Source of the DNA: HXMU1428-3 sp965215715
GTDB lineage: Bacteria; Pseudomonadota; Alphaproteobacteria; Rhizobiales; HXMU1428-3
Length of the DNA: 64,000 bases
Direction: 5' to 3'
NCBI GenBank assembly: GCA_965215715.1
Contig: OZ244129.1
Location: 1,798,001-1,862,000, forward strand
Shown here: positions 7,995 to 15,738 of the stretch, piece after piece
Layout: every line of letters begins with the position of its first letter
Position numbering within the stretch: the stretch's first letter is position 1
Notes under the pieces: model-generated
Told to the model about the DNA's origin: nothing
Seen by the model: the letters and a program-made list of their open reading frames with translations, nothing else
Database searches by the model: none
Made by a program: the position numbers and the translations under genes

Positions 7995-9161
7995 ATGAAA
8001 ATTGCTGTTGTAGGTATTGGTTATGTTGGTCTGTCAAATGCTATTTTGCTTGCTCAGAATCATGAAGTCATAGCCCTAGACTTAATGCCTGAGAAGGTTG
8101 AGATGCTCAATAAAGGTGTCTCCCCCATTCTTGATAAAGAAGTGCAAGAGTATTTGCAGGACAAGCAGCTAAATTTGAAAGCCACACTCAATAAAAAAGA
8201 GGCTTATCAAGATGCTGACTATATAATCATTGCTGCGCCAACTGATTATGATCCTGAAACCAATCATTTTGACACCAGTGCAATTGAGGCTGTGATCCAA
8301 GATGTGATGGCTATTAGTCCGCAAAGTGTTATGGTTATCAAGTCCACCATTCCTGTGGGATATACGCTGAGAACGCGAGAAAAGTTTGGCTGTGATAATC
8401 TTATGTTCTCGCCTGAATTTTTGCGCGAAGGCAAAGCGCTTTATGACAACCTTTATCCCTCACGTATCATTGTTGGTGAGACGTCACCTAGAGCCGAAAA
8501 GTTTGCCAATCTGTTAAAGGAAGGGGCTTTGGCCCAAGATATTCCTGTGCAGTTTACAAACCCCACTGAAGCAGAGGCAATTAAGCTTTTTTCCAATACC
8601 TACCTGGCAATGCGGGTTGCTTATTTTAATGAGCTGGACACTTATGCTGCCACCCATAATTTAGAAACCCGGCAAATCATTGAAGGGGTGTGCCATGACC
8701 CGCGCATTGGTGATCATTACAACAATCCTTCTTTTGGCTATGGAGGGTATTGTTTGCCAAAAGATACCAAACAACTTTTGGCGAATTATAAAAAGGTGCC
8801 CCAAAATTTGATCCATGCAATCGTACAGGCAAACACTACGCGCAAAGAATTTATTGCTGATGAGATTGCAAATATGAATCCGCGCGTGGTTGGCGTTTAC
8901 CGCCTTATTATGAAGGAAGGGTCTGATAATTTTCGCTCTTCCAGCATTCAAGGAATTATGAAACGGATTAAGGCCAAGGGAATTGAGGTTGTGCTCTATG
9001 AACCGGCGATGCAAGAAGATGAGTTTTTCCGCTCCAAGGTGATTAGGGACCTTGATGAGTTCAAGAGCCGGTCTGATATTATTATTTCCAATCGCCTTTC
9101 GCCGCACTTGTCTGATGTGATGGATAAGGTTTACACGCGTGACTTATTTGGGAATGATTAA
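7995..9161 (+). CDS. ugd: UDP-glucose 6-dehydrogenase
   Basis: Oxidises UDP-glucose to UDP-glucuronate with two NAD+, in the cytoplasm, supplying capsule, exopolysaccharide or lipid A modification. The 388-residue protein has the length and sequence style of the short E. coli Ugd: Rossmann GIGYVGLSN at the N-terminus, FSPEFLREGKA, the catalytic FGYGGYCLPKDTKQ motif with nucleophile Cys253, and a VYTRDLFG ending. No glycosyltransferase or polysaccharide genes are adjacent, so its downstream pathway is not shown. Confidence 0.96.
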   Translation: MKIAVVGIGYVGLSNAILLAQNHEVIALDLMPEKVEMLNKGVSPILDKEVQEYLQDKQLNLKATLNKKEAYQDADYIIIAAPTDYDPETNHFDTSAIEAVIQDVMAISPQSVMVIKSTIPVGYTLRTREKFGCDNLMFSPEFLREGKALYDNLYPSRIIVGETSPRAEKFANLLKEGALAQDIPVQFTNPTEAEAIKLFSNTYLAMRVAYFNELDTYAATHNLETRQIIEGVCHDPRIGDHYNNPSFGYGGYCLPKDTKQLLANYKKVPQNLIHAIVQANTTRKEFIADEIANMNPRVVGVYRLIMKEGSDNFRSSSIQGIMKRIKAKGIEVVLYEPAMQEDEFFRSKVIRDLDEFKSRSDIIISNRLSPHLSDVMDKVYTRDLFGND

Positions 9162-9234
9162 GCGCTTTAACGCAGTTCATGAGCTTAATTGGCTTTTGCT
9201 AGGTCTATTCTGGATAATCAAATGATGAAAGGTG

Positions 9235-9311
9235 TGGTGGGCCAGGCAGGACTCGAACCTGCGACCAGACCGTTATGAGCGGCCGGCTCTAACCAACTGA
9301 GCTACTGGCCC
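9235..9311 (-). tRNA. tRNA with CAT anticodon (Met elongator or Ile2)
   Basis: On the reverse strand the 77 bases fold as a full tRNA: acceptor GGGCCAG/CTGGCCC, D-stem GCTC/GAGC, anticodon stem GGCCG/CGGTC around loop CTCATAA, T-stem GCAGG/CCTGC with loop TTCGAGT, and an encoded CCA (9235-9237). The anticodon is CAT. Sequence alone does not separate elongator Met from lysidine-modified Ile2; the loop and the TGGTC variable region look like Ile2 of E. coli. It lies between ugd and the SIMPL gene. Confidence 0.93.
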
Positions 9312-9419
9312 TAATCGCGCCGTAATGTTTCGGCTAACTCTTAGGAGAAAGAAGCTATAACTGAAGCTGTCTTGAGATGCAATATAAGAGTTTAACTTGT
9401 TCAAACGCTGTGTTTTTCC

Positions 9420-9523
9420 AGAGCGTATCGCCCAAAAGGGGATACTGTTTTTGTGAAAAAAGACACGCTAAAACTAAAGATTAGAGCGTGACTTTGAATT
9501 CGATAAAAAGTTACACGCTCTTG
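9420..9523. repeat. Degenerate intergenic palindromic element
   Basis: An imperfect dyad pattern: AGAGCGTATCGCCC...GACACGCT, then AGAGCGTGACTTTG paired with AAAAGTTACACGCTCT around GAATTCG. The overall pattern resembles the roughly 100-bp palindromic repeats scattered between genes in Hyphomicrobiales genomes (from memory). It sits directly upstream of the SIMPL gene; a longer reading frame could be extended into it, but that is not the likely start. Confidence 0.55.
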
Positions 9524-9550
9524 GCTCATTTTGACACTATTGAGGATATT

Positions 9551-10267
9551 ATGAAGACTTATCTTTCTGGCCTTTTGGCTGTGTTTTTAACGTTAGGGGG
9601 ATTAGCTATGGGGACAGCTGAAGATGGCTTTGCCGCGCAAAGTGACAAAACGCGCACCATTGTGATGACGGGCCGGGCCAGTGTTGGGGCGCAGCCTGAC
9701 CGGGTGATGATTAATCTGGGTGTTGTGAGCAAAGCACCAACAGCGCGTGATGCCTTAAGCTTGAACACAGCCAATATGAAGAAGATCATTGAGACGGTGA
9801 AACAAAATGGCGTGAAGAGAAAGCACATTCAGACCTCTAACTTTTCTATTCAGCCGGAATATAAGCATTTTAAAAATGGGGAACCGCCGCAAGTGCGCCG
9901 CTATTCGGTCAACAATACGGTGCGGATTGTGGTGACCGAGATTGAGAAGCTTGGCGAACTATTGGATAAAGTTGTCTCTTCAGGGTCAAACCAAATTCAC
10001 GGCATACAGTTTTTTGTTTCCAATGAAGATAAGCTAAAAGATGAGGCGCGCAAGCTGGCTGTCAAAGCGGCCCAGCGCAAGGCGAGCCTTTATGCCAAAG
10101 CAGCCGGTGTTGAGCTGGGAGACGTGATTAACATATCTGAAAGCAGCCACAGAGGGGGGCGACCTGTGCCTATGGCGCGCACTATGGCGGCAGAGGCCGC
10201 TGTTCCCATTGAGGGCGGTGAGCAGCAGCTTGAGGTTTCAGTCACCATTCGTTGGGAAATTGATTAA
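9551..10267 (+). CDS. SIMPL (DUF541) domain periplasmic protein
   Basis: SIMPL-domain protein of 238 residues, related to E. coli YggE; the family is periplasmic or outer-membrane-associated and linked to oxidative stress tolerance, but the molecular role is unsettled. It has a signal peptide (MKTYLSGLLAVFLTLGGLAM), then the family core: 'GRASVGAQPDRVMINLGV', a helix with 'NTANMKKIIETVKQNGV', 'IQTSNFSIQPEY', 'YSVNNTVRI', 'GIQFFVSNEDKLKDEARKLA' and the closing 'LEVSVTIRWEI' strand. ATG 9551 is chosen because it opens the signal peptide and has GAGGA 4 bases upstream; earlier in-frame starts lie inside a repeat. Confidence 0.88.
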   Translation: MKTYLSGLLAVFLTLGGLAMGTAEDGFAAQSDKTRTIVMTGRASVGAQPDRVMINLGVVSKAPTARDALSLNTANMKKIIETVKQNGVKRKHIQTSNFSIQPEYKHFKNGEPPQVRRYSVNNTVRIVVTEIEKLGELLDKVVSSGSNQIHGIQFFVSNEDKLKDEARKLAVKAAQRKASLYAKAAGVELGDVINISESSHRGGRPVPMARTMAAEAAVPIEGGEQQLEVSVTIRWEID

Positions 10268-10296
10268 CTGGACTTTGACGGGCCGAGCAGATATGA

Positions 10297-10332
10297 AACG
10301 TGCCTTAGCTTTTTAAAAGTTAAGGCACGTTC
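10297..10332. repeat. Hairpin between the SIMPL gene and panD
   Basis: AACGTGCCTTA (10297-10307) pairs with TAAGGCACGTT (10321-10331), and the interior TTTT/AAAA extends the stem. The two genes converge here, so it may end transcription from both sides, although neither side has a strong T-run. The sequence GTTAAGGCAC also occurs in the arms of the long inverted repeat at 30949-31074. Confidence 0.5.
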
Positions 10333-10355
10333 CAGCATTGGTTAAAAAAATCATT

Positions 10356-10712
10356 TTAATGATGGGATTTTACGTTGTTCTCTTTGTCCAAGAGCACCAC
10401 TGAAGGGTGGTAGTTGCGTGCTTCTTCTGCTGGCATTGAGCAATAGGCACACACAATAATTTCATCGCCTTTGGCTGCTCTTCTGGCAGCGGCACCGTTC
10501 ACGCCAAATGTTTTTGAGCCGCGTTCTGCGGGAATGGCATAGGTGGTCAGCCGTTCGCCATTGGTGATGTTGTAAATATCAACCTGTTCAAATGGCAGAA
10601 TGCCAGCTGTGTCGAGCAAATCATGATCAATAGCGATAGACCCTTCATAGTCCAGATCGCAAAAAGTGACTGTTGCCCTGTGTAATTTGGCTTTGAGCAT
10701 GTTTACGTGCAT
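10356..10712 (-). CDS. panD: Aspartate 1-decarboxylase (pyruvoyl enzyme)
   Basis: Makes beta-alanine from L-aspartate for pantothenate and CoA synthesis, in the cytoplasm. The proenzyme of about 118 residues must self-cleave between Gly24 and Ser25 (DYEGSIAID) to form the pyruvoyl cofactor; starting at ATG 10712 puts this site at exactly 24/25 as in E. coli. Other conserved segments are KLHRATVT, VDIYNITNGERLTTY and GAAARRAAKGDEIIVCAY. An AAGAG ribosome site precedes ATG 10712; the longer frame from 10763 adds an unlikely basic leader. No panB/panC nearby. Confidence 0.93.
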   Translation of the reverse strand: MHVNMLKAKLHRATVTFCDLDYEGSIAIDHDLLDTAGILPFEQVDIYNITNGERLTTYAIPAERGSKTFGVNGAAARRAAKGDEIIVCAYCSMPAEEARNYHPSVVLLDKENNVKSHH

Positions 10713-11020
10713 TGCAAAATCTCTTAAATTTGTTGAGCGCTCTTTCTTTTGAAGATGTTTCAAAGAAAAAAGTACTCTGTTTTTTATTTCTATTTTTTAT
10801 TTAAGTGTTCTTTAAGCCGCCCTTTTCTCAGCTTCACTGTCCACTTTAGAGTGGCGGGCGGTCTATCCTCTTGGTTGAAGCGCTCTTTCCTTTTACCAAA
10901 AGCTGTTCTTAACTTTTGGGCTGAGCGTTCTTTTCTTTACAAGATTGACCATTGTTCCCCCCCTTTATATGGGGATTTGTGCCAAAAATGCAAGTTATCA
11001 TTCGTTGTATAAAAATATGC
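10713..11020. other. Non-coding region with a degenerate palindromic element
   Basis: About 308 bases between panD and the YdcF-like gene. At 10880-10932 an imperfect dyad (GCGCTCTTTCCTTTTACC... with ...GGGCTGAGCGTTCTT) resembles the elements at 4667-4807 and 9420-9523. The rest is T-rich with no convincing gene. Confidence 0.5.
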
Positions 11021-11836
11021 TTAAATTTGGTGATTTGAGGCCGGATATAGGGTATTTACGCGGCCTGTCAGCCAATAAACGGCTAATCCTAGCCATTCTT
11101 TGGCGGCTGTGTCGGTCACTGTCACCCCATCAAGGGCATAGTAAAAAGGGGAAAATTGGCTGTTTTTTCCCCCAGTAAGATAATCGACGGGATAAGCTTT
11201 CACATCCCAGCCTGTTTGGCGGAAGCATCCAATGGAGCGGGGCATATGATAGGCTGAGGTAACAAGGTACCAATTCTCCCCTTGTTTGGGCTTGGCCATC
11301 TGTTTTGCATAAAGGGCATTTTGCCAGGTATTTCTGGACCGTCCTTCCACTTCAATGCGGGCAGGGTCAATCCCCATATCAACCATCAATTGTTTGACAA
11401 CCACTGCATCCGGGGTTGGGTTGGAGGTAATGGTGTTGGGGCCACCGGCTAAGATGATACGTGCCTTTGGGGCTTTATGGGCGATCTTGACAGCCTCAAT
11501 GATGCGCTCAGCCCCGCTAACAATGGAGGGCACTCCGCGATTGTCTGAGATGTGCATATGAATGGTACCGCCAAGAACGATGATGCCATCGATTTCTTCA
11601 GGGTTTATGTCCGCCACTTTTATTAGCGGAAAGCGATCTTCTAGTGGCAAGATTAACTGGCGCCCAAGGGGGCTGAAGGCGATGAGCAATAAAGCGATGG
11701 CCCCGGTTGTGATGAACGGTTTGCTGAACCTGATCCAGCGGGTTTTGCTTAACACGAGGCCGAGCAAGATGAGGAAAACGCTGGCCGCTGAGGGTTGAAG
11801 GAAAAACCAGATGAGTTTGGAGAGGTAGAAGAACAT
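11021..11836 (-). CDS. YdcF/ElyC-like DUF218 membrane protein
   Basis: A DUF218 protein; relatives include ElyC and SanA, which affect envelope integrity and peptidoglycan or lipid-carrier metabolism. About 271 residues from ATG 11836: two N-terminal membrane helices (about 4-30 and 40-60), then the DUF218 core with 'DGIIVLGGT', 'RIILAGGP', 'EGRSRNTWQNALYAK' and 'WYLVTSAYHMPRSIGCF', the last two being the family's conserved blocks. A GTG start 36 bases upstream is possible but has no better ribosome site. It is a single gene, not obviously in an operon. Confidence 0.82.
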   Translation of the reverse strand: MFFYLSKLIWFFLQPSAASVFLILLGLVLSKTRWIRFSKPFITTGAIALLLIAFSPLGRQLILPLEDRFPLIKVADINPEEIDGIIVLGGTIHMHISDNRGVPSIVSGAERIIEAVKIAHKAPKARIILAGGPNTITSNPTPDAVVVKQLMVDMGIDPARIEVEGRSRNTWQNALYAKQMAKPKQGENWYLVTSAYHMPRSIGCFRQTGWDVKAYPVDYLTGGKNSQFSPFYYALDGVTVTDTAAKEWLGLAVYWLTGRVNTLYPASNHQI

Positions 11837-11983
11837 GTAAGTTTTGCCCGTAATTTCAAAGATCAGCGTCACACTTAACTTATGGGCTTTTTTTTAACAA
11901 GATGAGTACACGTCATTGTGAAGATGAGACTGGACAACAACCTATTAAGGTTATTAACTTGCTTATTCCAATGGTTGATAATT

Positions 11984-13531
11984 TCAAGCAACCTTTTCTT
12001 CAGGTGGCTCTTGGCTTTGAGCGCCTTCTATCGGCAAACACACCGTAAAGGTGCTTCCTACCCCGGCTTGGCTTTCAAGGTCTATTTTGCCACCATGCAA
12101 CTCAACAAGTTGATTGACCAGATTCAGGCCTATGCCAGTGCCGGGGATGCCGGTGGAGGTTTTGGCGCGGAAAAAGCGGCCGAACATTTTGGGCAGGTCT
12201 GCTTCATCTATGCCTAGGCCAAAATCTTGTACTGAAATGAAGACCTGGTCTTCTTCTTGCCAGCCTTTGAGCAATATGTCTGGGCAATCAGGGGCATATT
12301 TGACCGCGTTTGATAACAGATTGGTCAGCACTTGGTCGATGGCGCCGCTGTCAACATACATATTCAGGGGTAAGTCTTGGGTTTCACAGGAGATGTTATG
12401 TGTGGTGTATAGGTCATCTTGGCGCTCGCAGATATGATCAACCAAATCTTTGAATTTTGTGTCTTTAGGGCTGATTGATAGTTTGCCATTGTCTGCTTTT
12501 GCAGCGTCGAGTGTGCTCTCAACCAGTGTCATCATGCGGCTCACTGCGTTGCGGATCTTATCGGTTCGGGTTTCTATATCTTGGGGGGTTAATCTGTCTT
12601 TGCGTTTTTCTAGGCGGCGGGCCGATGAATCAATAATGGCTAAGGGCGTGCGGAATTCATGGCTGGCCATAGAGACAAATTCTCTTTGTAATTTGTTCAA
12701 GTGCTTTTCTTGGGCAAGTGCTTCTTGCAAAGCTTCGGCCTGGTCGGCTAATTGTTCTTGCAAAGATAATTTATGAATGATGCCATCTCTAAAATTGGCC
12801 ACTGTACGCACCACCGCGCCGATTTCATCTTTTCTATCGGCTTGGGAAAATTTGACGCTGGTATCGCCTGTTACCAATTGCTCAGCTGTTGCAACCAGAT
12901 TGACCAGTGGTTTGCTTAAGCCGCGGGCTAACAAATAAGCGGCCAAACTGCCGGCAATGGCAACCAACATGGCGATAAAAAATGTTGTGAACAAAGAGGA
13001 TGAGACATCAGCTTGCGCCTTTTTACTGATCCATGTGGCATCATTGGTGGCAAGCGTTTTCATCTCATTTATTAAAGTGGCTAGATTTTTTTTGCTTCTG
13101 TTGTACTTTTCCGCTGTTGGGATAAAGAGACTGGGTTTAAGACCCAGCAAAATTTCTGCGTCTTTCAGCCAGATGTTTTGTGCTGTTTCTAACTTATTAA
13201 TTAGTTGGGCCATGTTGGGTGATAGAACGTTTTGTCTTATCCCTCCCATTGCTTTAATAAGTTGCTGTTTGGCTGGATTGAAAATAGAGGCAATTTCTTC
13301 GCTTGTTATAAAAGACGACATGGCAAGCACACGTTGATCCAGCTCGTCAATGATTAGAAAATTTTTGCGCAGGGCTTGGGACTGTTCTAGCGCTTTAAAG
13401 GCTTTGCCTGTCACCTCCACGGTTGTGTCATTGCCCTGCTTTGCCTGCTGGAAAACCAAAACGCTTAGAAACAAGCCTAAGAATAAAGACCCAACAATAG
13501 AGATGAAAATTTTGCTCGACATGGATGTCAT
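11984..13531 (-). CDS. Membrane-bound sensor histidine kinase
   Basis: Sensor kinase of 515 residues: membrane helix 1 (about 8-28), a helical extracytoplasmic sensor region of about 150 residues, helix 2 (about 180-202), HAMP (about 203-255), HisKA with phospho-acceptor His291 in MASHEFRTPL, and HATPase_c with NLLSNAVKYAP, DFGLGIDEADL and GTGIGLNLVNQLVELHGG. GAGGTG lies 6 bases before the ATG. It starts 12 bases after the end of the dihaem peroxidase gene, which itself follows a response regulator gene, so the three are probably one operon and the regulator is the likely phospho-partner. Confidence 0.92.
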   Translation of the reverse strand: MTSMSSKIFISIVGSLFLGLFLSVLVFQQAKQGNDTTVEVTGKAFKALEQSQALRKNFLIIDELDQRVLAMSSFITSEEIASIFNPAKQQLIKAMGGIRQNVLSPNMAQLINKLETAQNIWLKDAEILLGLKPSLFIPTAEKYNRSKKNLATLINEMKTLATNDATWISKKAQADVSSSLFTTFFIAMLVAIAGSLAAYLLARGLSKPLVNLVATAEQLVTGDTSVKFSQADRKDEIGAVVRTVANFRDGIIHKLSLQEQLADQAEALQEALAQEKHLNKLQREFVSMASHEFRTPLAIIDSSARRLEKRKDRLTPQDIETRTDKIRNAVSRMMTLVESTLDAAKADNGKLSISPKDTKFKDLVDHICERQDDLYTTHNISCETQDLPLNMYVDSGAIDQVLTNLLSNAVKYAPDCPDILLKGWQEEDQVFISVQDFGLGIDEADLPKMFGRFFRAKTSTGIPGTGIGLNLVNQLVELHGGKIDLESQAGVGSTFTVCLPIEGAQSQEPPEEKVA

Positions 13532-13543
13532 TGTACACCTCGT

Positions 13544-14551
13544 TTAATTGGGTAGGATGGGCATGGAGACGTTGTTTCGCTCAGCGGTAAGAGATTTTAG
13601 GAAAGCGATTAAATCTGACTTTTCCTGTTCGCTTAACTTTAGCGGGGTTATCAAGGGAGAGCGTGAGATGCGCCTGATCCCACCACTATTATACATTTCA
13701 ATAACATCTTCTAGGGTGGTTAGAGATCCATCATGCATAAATGGAGTGCGGTGTGTTAGCTCCCTTAGCGTTGGTGTTTTAAAGGCATGTTGGGCAAACA
13801 CATTATCTGGTTCGATTTTAGCCCGCCCTATATCTGTGCTTGGCAGGCCTATGTCATGAAATTGATTGTCGGTGAACAACCAACCGGTATGGCATGAAGC
13901 ACATTTACCCGGCCCATTGAAGATTTGAAAGCCGCGCTTTTGTGCTGGGGAAAGGGCTGCCTCATCTCCCTCGATCCATCGGTCAAAAGGGGCCCAACCT
14001 GAAACAATGGTGCGTTCATAAGTGGCAATGGCTGTTAAGATCGTGTCTTTTGCAATGCCCTTTTTGGGAAAGAGTTTTTTAAACCATTTTTTATATTCAG
14101 GAATTTTTCCTAGCCGCTCTATTATTACGTCAAATTTGCCAGCCATTTCGACTTTGGCTGTGATGGGGCCTTCGGCTTGTTTTTCTAAGGTTTCTGCCCT
14201 CCCATCCCAAAAAAATGAGGTTACCCAGGCAATGTTTAGTAATGTGGGGGCTTGGCGATCTAGGGGCGTTTTTGTTGTGCCAATGGGGGTTTTTATTGGA
14301 ACTTCATAACCAAATGAGGGGTTATGACAACTGGCACAATTTAAATCTTTATTGCCTGACAATCTTGGATCAAAAAATAACATTTTACCAAGGGTGGTCA
14401 ATTGAGGGGAATAAGGAGCAGAAGCTGGGAAAGGGATTTCTAAGGGTCTTTTATATTGCTGTTTTAATGGCTCGCTCACTTGCGCATGAAGGTTAGAGGG
14501 TGAAAGAACAAACAGTGTTAGAAAAAACAAACCCGTTATAAAATTTTTCAT
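13544..14551 (-). CDS. Dihaem cytochrome c peroxidase
   Basis: Periplasmic dihaem peroxidase of the CcpA/MauG superfamily, which reduces hydrogen peroxide with electrons from cytochrome c. About 335 residues from ATG 14551: signal peptide (MKNFITGLFFLTLFVLS then a cleavage region near NLHAQ), first haem site CASCH in the N-terminal domain, the conserved 'RQAPTLLNIAW' and 'FFWDGRAETLEKQ' blocks, second haem site CASCH in the C-terminal domain, and 'TPFMHDGSL' supplying a Met, as in classical peroxidases. The unusual point is its place between a response regulator and a histidine kinase gene. It may protect against, or help sense, peroxide for that pair; this is inference. Confidence 0.9.
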   Translation of the reverse strand: MKNFITGLFFLTLFVLSPSNLHAQVSEPLKQQYKRPLEIPFPASAPYSPQLTTLGKMLFFDPRLSGNKDLNCASCHNPSFGYEVPIKTPIGTTKTPLDRQAPTLLNIAWVTSFFWDGRAETLEKQAEGPITAKVEMAGKFDVIIERLGKIPEYKKWFKKLFPKKGIAKDTILTAIATYERTIVSGWAPFDRWIEGDEAALSPAQKRGFQIFNGPGKCASCHTGWLFTDNQFHDIGLPSTDIGRAKIEPDNVFAQHAFKTPTLRELTHRTPFMHDGSLTTLEDVIEMYNSGGIRRISRSPLITPLKLSEQEKSDLIAFLKSLTAERNNVSMPILPN

Positions 14552-14648
14552 CTGGTGTCTCTGTAAAAGTATGCTGGTCCCTCTTGGCACCATCTTGCAT
14601 TAAAAATTTTTGCAATTTGTTTTACGCACACCCAAATTTTATTGCATA

Positions 14649-15524
14649 TTAACTGGCAAGGCTTTGTTGGTTTTCTTTGTTCAATGCATTGTCAACTTTC
14701 TTGATGGTTTCTTCCCTTTTAGCAGGCATGACTATGGCCTCATCCAATTGGTTTTGTTCCTGTGAAGAGAGGACAAATTTAAGATTTTTAACGCCAGTGC
14801 TGGGAACCACTAAAAACCGCGTACCAGTTTCCTTACTGCAACGTTTAAAGATTTGTGAGATATTGTAATCATCTGTTTTAAGTCCAAAGCAGGTGATATC
14901 AGGTTTGTAATTTTTCACTTTACGTAAATATGCTCGCCCGCTGGTAAATAGCTCCACATTGTATTCTTGTTCTTTTAGCATGGTCACTAACTCAGAAACC
15001 AATTTGCTCGTACTGCTAACAACTGCGATGTTGGCTTTCGGAGCGGGGGATGTTTCAGCTGCTGGGGTTTCCTGACTGGTAGGCTTGCCAAACTTTTTTT
15101 GCATGGCTTTGTATAATAAAAGCTGTTCATTTTGTTTTTTATGCATCATTCTTTGAGCCTGGCGCAATCTGGTTTCAATTTTTGCCAGTAACATTTCAAA
15201 GTCGATGGGCTTGGTTAGATAATCATCACACCCTGATGACATACCTTCAAGAATGTTTTGTCGGTCAGCCAGGGCTGACAGGAAGATAAATGGCATTTCA
15301 TCGTATTTTGAATGTTCGCTCCGCAGGCGTTTAACAAGTTCGTAGCCATCCATTATGGGCATGGTTATATCACTGACAACCAAATCGGGGGCATCAGTCA
15401 AAATCTGTTCTAAAGCTTTTTGGCCATTTTCAGCTTGGCTAACGTCATAGCCTGCATCTTCTAATTCTTCTACAATGTCTTGTCTTAGATCTTCTTCATC
15501 CTCAACACATAGTATTTTAGCCAT
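14649..15524 (-). CDS. Response regulator with a second, degenerate receiver-like domain
   Basis: The 291-residue protein begins with a canonical receiver domain: acidic pair in CVEDEED, phospho-acceptor Asp52 in LVVSDITMPIMDGYE, Ser/Thr and Lys in FLSALAD and YLTKPID. After a Gln/Lys-rich helical linker (about 125-160) comes a second alpha/beta segment (about 168-285) that looks like a receiver which has lost its acidic residues (ITCFGLK where Asp is expected). No DNA-binding or enzymatic output domain is visible, so it probably acts by protein contact. ATG 15524 has AGGA 8 bases upstream. It is the first gene of the regulator-peroxidase-kinase cluster. Confidence 0.87.
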   Translation of the reverse strand: MAKILCVEDEEDLRQDIVEELEDAGYDVSQAENGQKALEQILTDAPDLVVSDITMPIMDGYELVKRLRSEHSKYDEMPFIFLSALADRQNILEGMSSGCDDYLTKPIDFEMLLAKIETRLRQAQRMMHKKQNEQLLLYKAMQKKFGKPTSQETPAAETSPAPKANIAVVSSTSKLVSELVTMLKEQEYNVELFTSGRAYLRKVKNYKPDITCFGLKTDDYNISQIFKRCSKETGTRFLVVPSTGVKNLKFVLSSQEQNQLDEAIVMPAKREETIKKVDNALNKENQQSLAS

Positions 15525-15665
15525 CACTTCATTCCTGTTTTAATAGCAGTCTTAATATTTTTTATATGAGATACCCTGGAGTATTATGTGATGATAATCT
15601 TAAAATAATCTTATCTCTATCTGCGCTCTGCTTAATTATAAATCTTAACGAGCGTTTAAAGGTTT

Positions 15666-15709
15666 AAAAAAATGCCCCGCACATCATTTTTAAAAAGATG
15701 AACGGGGCA
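15666..15709 (-). terminator. Rho-independent terminator of rpoD
   Basis: On the reverse strand a TGCCCCG/CGGGGCA stem (15673-15679 with 15703-15709), extended by an inner CATC/GATG and A/T pairing, is followed by seven T (15666-15672 read in reverse). It lies 30 bases after the rpoD stop codon. Confidence 0.8.
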
Positions 15710-15738
15710 CCAAATTAATTTTTCAAGATAAACAGATA

